DNA of 64,000 nt, from the NCBI GenBank assembly GCA_019414025.1, contig DXMU01000044.1, positions 19,501 to 83,500 on the forward strand. Reading direction: 5' to 3'. This document shows positions 61,137-64,000 of the stretch, piece by piece (the first letter of the stretch is position 1; every line of letters begins with the position of its first letter). The stretch comes from Collinsella sp. (GTDB lineage Bacteria > Actinomycetota > Coriobacteriia > Coriobacteriales > Coriobacteriaceae). The notes beneath the pieces were generated by a model. The model saw nothing but the letters and a program-made list of their open reading frames with translations. It searched no databases and was not told the DNA's origin. Position numbers and translations under genes: made by a program.

Positions 61137-61637
61137 ATGGATATCCAACTTAAGACGGGATGCTTTGATGATGCGGCGTTGGTGCGCCGCGTCGTTTTTA
61201 TGGACGAGCAGGGCTACGAGAATGAGTTCGACGCTATCGACGAGGACCCGAACTGCATTCATGTGACGCTCTATGTAGACGGCGAGCTTGCCGGTTGCTC
61301 GCGCGTGTTTCCCGAAGAGCTTGAGCGCGCGGCTGACGCAGAGGCTCCGGTGTCGCCGGCGTGCGACTTGGACGAAGGCGTCGCAGCGGGGGAGACCTAC
61401 ATTATGGGGCGCGTCGCCGTGCTGCCGGCTATGCGTCGTCGTGGTCTGGCGAGCAAGATTGTCGAGGCCAGTGATACGTGCGCGCGTGATGCCGGCGCCA
61501 AGCTCATTAAGCTGCACGCGCAGGAATACGTGCTGCCGCTCTATGCCAAGGCGGGTTACACGCAGATTGCCCCGGTGGACTACGAAGACGAGGGCCAGCC
61601 CCATGTTTGGATGGCCAAGCGCGTAGATGGCAGATAG
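61137..61637 (+). CDS. GNAT-family N-acetyltransferase
   Basis: A 166-residue acetyltransferase: IMGRVAVLPAMRRRGLASKIVEASD is the acetyl-CoA loop (R-x-x-G-x-A), and LHAQEYVLPLYAKAGY is the final strand-helix typical of ElaA-like members. The acceptor is unknown. GAAAGGGC supports ATG 61137 over an in-frame ATG 18 nt upstream. Confidence 0.88.
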   Translation: MDIQLKTGCFDDAALVRRVVFMDEQGYENEFDAIDEDPNCIHVTLYVDGELAGCSRVFPEELERAADAEAPVSPACDLDEGVAAGETYIMGRVAVLPAMRRRGLASKIVEASDTCARDAGAKLIKLHAQEYVLPLYAKAGYTQIAPVDYEDEGQPHVWMAKRVDGR

Positions 61638-61701
61638 GGACGTTCCTTTCCTGCCGGCAGTCGGGGACACTCCTTGGCAATTGGCGCATCAGAGCGTTTG
61701 G

Positions 61702-61727
61702 ACATACAGTTTTTCGATTCCGTATGT
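61702..61727. promoter_or_regulatory. candidate operator ACATAC-N14-GTATGT upstream of htpG
   Basis: An inverted pair 113 nt before htpG, close to a TATAAAAT -10-like box at about 61747. It does not match the CIRCE or HspR consensus. It may be an operator or chance. Confidence 0.3.
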
Positions 61728-61839
61728 ATATATGCGCGCTAATGGGTTATAAAATCTAAGTCTGGACATAGCAGGTCTGCGATGCGGCTCGGGCAACTGG
61801 GCCGTTTTTGCGGACGGGGGTAGCGCGAAAGGACTGCAC

Positions 61840-63864
61840 ATGCGTCAATTTAAGACCGAGAGCAAAAAACTGCTCGACCTCATGATCAACTCCATCTACA
61901 CCAATAAGGAAATCTTCCTGCGCGAGCTTATCTCCAACGCGAGCGACGCCGTCGACAAGCTCAACTTTAAGAGCCTGCAGGACCCGAGTGTCAAGCTCGA
62001 CCAGGGCGACCTGGCTATTCGCGTCTCTTTTGATAAAGACGCCCGCACCATTACCATCTCGGATAACGGCATTGGCATGACCGCCGAGGAGCTCGAGCGC
62101 AATCTGGGCACCATCGCCCATTCCGGCTCCGAGGAGTTTAAGACCGAGAACGCCGAGCAACAGGGCTCCGATGTCGACATCATCGGCCAGTTTGGCGTGG
62201 GCTTCTACTCTGCCTTTATGGTTGCCAGCCACGTAAAGGTTGTCAGCCGCGCCTATGGCGAGGACACCGCTCACGTGTGGGAGTCTGATGGTCTTGAGGG
62301 TTACACCATCGAAGACGGCGAGCGCGCCGAGCACGGCACCGATGTCATCCTGACGCTGCGCGAGAACGAGAAGCTCGACGCCGACGGCGAGGCCGAGACC
62401 TACGATCGCTTCCTGACCGAGTGGGGCCTCAAGAGCCTGATTCAGCAGTACAGCAACTATGTGCGCTACCCGATTCAGATGATGGTGAGCAAGAGCCGCC
62501 AGAAACCCAAGCCCGAGGACGCCGGCGACGACTACAAGCCCGAGTACGAGGACTACCAGGAGCTCGAGACCATCAACTCCATGACGCCGATCTGGAAAAA
62601 GCGCAGCTCCGACGTTGAGCAGAAGGATTACAACGAGTTCTACAAGTCCACGTTCCACGACTTTGACGATCCCGCGCGCACTATCAGCTTCCATGCCGAG
62701 GGTACGCTTGAGTACGATGCGCTGCTGTTTGTGCCGGGTCGCGCCCCGTTCGATCTGTACAGCAAGGACTACGAGAAGGGCCTGGCGCTCTACAGTTCCA
62801 ACGTGCTGATTATGGAGAAGTGCGACGACCTGCTGCCCGACTACTACAACTTTGTGCGCGGTGTCGTGGACTCTGCCGACGTGACGCTCAACATCTCGCG
62901 TGAGACGCTGCAACAGAACCGTCAGCTCAAGGCCATTGCCAAGCGTGTCGAGAAGAAGATCACTGCCGATCTTGAGGACATGCGCGACAACGACCGCGAG
63001 GCATACGAGAAATTCTTTGAGAACTTTGGTCGCGGTCTGAAGTACGGCATCTACTCGAGCTACGGCATGAAGGCCGACGAGCTCGCCGACCTGCTGCTGT
63101 TCTGGTCTGCCAAGGAGCAGAAGATGATCACCCTGGCCGAGTATGCCAAGGGCATGCCCGAGGATCAGAAGGCCATCTACTACGCCGCCGGCGACTCGCG
63201 TGAGCGCTTGGCCAAGATGCCCGTGGTAAAGGGCGTGCTCGAGCGCGGCTATGACGTGCTGTTGCTGACGCAGGATGTGGATGAGTTCACGTTCCAGGCT
63301 ATGCGTGAGTACGTTGCCGCCGATATGCCCAAGATCTACGAAGACGACGCCGCCCGCGAGGCTGCCGAGAAGGCCGTTGCCGACGGTGCCGAGCCCGAGG
63401 TCGAGGATCGTCACCTGGAGCTCAAGAACGTCGCGACTGGCGATCTTGATCTGGCGACCGAGGACGAGAAGAAGGAGGCCGAGGACGCCACCAAGGAAAA
63501 CGAGGACCTCTTTAGCGCTATGAAGGAGGCGCTCGGTGACAAGGTCGAGAAAGTTGCCGTCTCCGCGCGCCTGACCGATGCCCCCGCCTGCATTACCACC
63601 GAGGGTCCGCTTTCGCTCGAGATGGAGAAGGTGCTCCAGAAGGGACCCGAGGGCGCGCCCGACGGCATGCCCAAGAGCCAGCGCGTGCTCGAGCTCAACG
63701 CCAAGCACCCGGTCTTTGACAAGCTTGTCGCTGCCCAGAAGGCAGGCGACGCCGACAAGATCAAGCAGTACTCCGGTCTGCTCTATGACCAGGCTCTGCT
63801 GGTCGAGGGCATTCTCCCCGAGGACCCCGTTGCCTTCGCGGCGGCTGTCTGCGAGCTGATGTAA
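61840..63864 (+). CDS. htpG: molecular chaperone HtpG (Hsp90)
   Basis: The bacterial Hsp90 chaperone. The 674-residue protein has the GHKL ATPase N-domain (FLRELISNASDAVDKL, SDNGIGM, IGQFGVGFYSAF), the middle domain (WKKRSSDV, ETLQQNRQLKAI) and the C-terminal dimerisation domain. It is longer than E. coli HtpG because of an acidic linker near 530-560. The long open frame on the opposite strand is a GC-bias shadow. Confidence 0.97.
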   Translation: MRQFKTESKKLLDLMINSIYTNKEIFLRELISNASDAVDKLNFKSLQDPSVKLDQGDLAIRVSFDKDARTITISDNGIGMTAEELERNLGTIAHSGSEEFKTENAEQQGSDVDIIGQFGVGFYSAFMVASHVKVVSRAYGEDTAHVWESDGLEGYTIEDGERAEHGTDVILTLRENEKLDADGEAETYDRFLTEWGLKSLIQQYSNYVRYPIQMMVSKSRQKPKPEDAGDDYKPEYEDYQELETINSMTPIWKKRSSDVEQKDYNEFYKSTFHDFDDPARTISFHAEGTLEYDALLFVPGRAPFDLYSKDYEKGLALYSSNVLIMEKCDDLLPDYYNFVRGVVDSADVTLNISRETLQQNRQLKAIAKRVEKKITADLEDMRDNDREAYEKFFENFGRGLKYGIYSSYGMKADELADLLLFWSAKEQKMITLAEYAKGMPEDQKAIYYAAGDSRERLAKMPVVKGVLERGYDVLLLTQDVDEFTFQAMREYVAADMPKIYEDDAAREAAEKAVADGAEPEVEDRHLELKNVATGDLDLATEDEKKEAEDATKENEDLFSAMKEALGDKVEKVAVSARLTDAPACITTEGPLSLEMEKVLQKGPEGAPDGMPKSQRVLELNAKHPVFDKLVAAQKAGDADKIKQYSGLLYDQALLVEGILPEDPVAFAAAVCELM

Positions 63865-63868
63865 CTTA

Positions 63869-63954
63869 GTTACGCCGTTCTACCGAACGGCGTAACGGCT
63901 CGACGCTGCCCTTCGTTCCGCCGTTCTAACGAACGGCGGACCAGCCGACGCTGC
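63869..63954 (+). repeat. two tandem hairpin repeats after htpG
   Basis: Hairpin GTTACGCCGTTC/GAACGGCGTAAC (63869-63896) is followed by GGCTCGACGCTGC, and hairpin TCCGCCGTTC/GAACGGCGGA (63917-63940) by CCGACGCTGC. This is the same family as the hairpin after glmM: stop-proximal stem with a T-A-C/A loop, then CGACGCTGC. Confidence 0.75.
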
Positions 63955-63995
63955 GCGGGCACCAGAGCGACAACTTGTCATTCAAAGAGGACGGC

Positions 63996-64000
63996 ATGAC
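63996..64000 (+). CDS. possible start of the next gene (cut by the window)
   Basis: An ATG at 63996 preceded by AAAGAGGA at the right distance. Only two codons are visible, so the call rests on the ribosome site alone. Confidence 0.35.

Noticed and set aside
61638..61839. CIRCE or HAIR heat-shock operator before htpG
   Set aside because: Neither TTAGCACTC-N9-GAGTGCTAA nor CTTGAGT-N7-ACTCAAG is present; only an unrelated ACATAC/GTATGT pair is seen.
61756..63708. 650-aa minus-strand open frame opposite htpG
   Set aside because: Shadow of htpG; Leu/Gly/Val/His-rich with no domain.

Overview
The window looks like chromosome of a high-GC, Gram-positive gut Coriobacteriia, most like the Collinsella aerofaciens group. 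This is inferred from strong G/C third positions, many AGGAGG-type ribosome sites, a T-box on pheST, a monoderm-type Tad pilus locus without a secretin, VanRS-like and PhoBR-like two-component systems, and the gene content overall. No search was run, so the taxon is an inference. Most genes are core housekeeping genes. The interest lies in tRNA-linked repeats, palindromic intergenic elements and one low-GC cassette.

Layout. 0-5.4 kb: tRNA-Val (minus), a DMT permease, a DUF4012 membrane protein and glmM. 5.4-16.5 kb: a nested palindrome, an M32 carboxypeptidase (minus), a T-box leader with pheS-pheT, the cobalt/nickel ECF transporter cbiMQO, a zinc-dependent phospholipase C-like protein and a convergent DUF559/AbiEi-like protein. 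16.5-21.7 kb: a 135-bp palindrome, pyk (minus) and a Ca2+-type P-ATPase behind a structured leader. 21.7-24.0 kb: a visibly AT-richer cassette (small membrane protein, secreted two-cysteine protein and CPAC thioredoxin-like protein on minus; DUF2975-like protein and small XRE regulator on plus). 24-35.6 kb: rsgA, then a tightly overlapped Tad/Flp pilus operon (CpaB, CpaE-like, CpaF, TadB, TadC, Flp pilin, TadE/TadG-like proteins, DUF192), then a toxin-antitoxin-like pair. 35.7-46.2 kb: tRNA-Phe, a tandem hairpin array, a GH5-like protein lacking its acid/base residue, rsmI, metG, rsmA, tatD, tRNA-Leu, an SPFH protein, rlmH, proC, an unlisted 57-aa membrane protein and serS. 46.2-52.1 kb: a small unknown gene, three tRNA-Arg(ACG) genes, an 813-aa unknown TPR-like protein, an AAA ATPase preceded by six TGYTAAA repeats, and tRNA-Ser. 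52.1-64 kb: a D,D-carboxypeptidase (minus), VanRS-like regulators, a lone pstB with a PhoBR-like pair, the exopolysaccharide triad (Wzz-like, CpsD, CpsB), a GNAT acetyltransferase and htpG.

The best candidate for something undescribed is a 189-191 bp unit found after three unrelated tRNA genes (Leu-CAG, Arg-ACG, Ser-GCT). At each locus the last 18 nt of the tRNA, starting at T-loop position 59, plus the terminator, are repeated. The two copies enclose an antisense T-arm-like segment and a core of three hairpins. The Ser copy has a different sequence but keeps the hairpins, so base pairing appears conserved. This suggests a very small, site-specific, tRNA-targeting element or a tRNA-linked structured RNA.

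How the genes work together: several clusters serve translation (pheST, metG, serS, rsmA, rsmI, rlmH, rsgA, seven tRNA genes: Val, Phe, Leu, three Arg, Ser). Others serve the envelope and surface (glmM, DUF4012, D,D-carboxypeptidase with VanRS-like sensing, Tad pilus, EPS length control).
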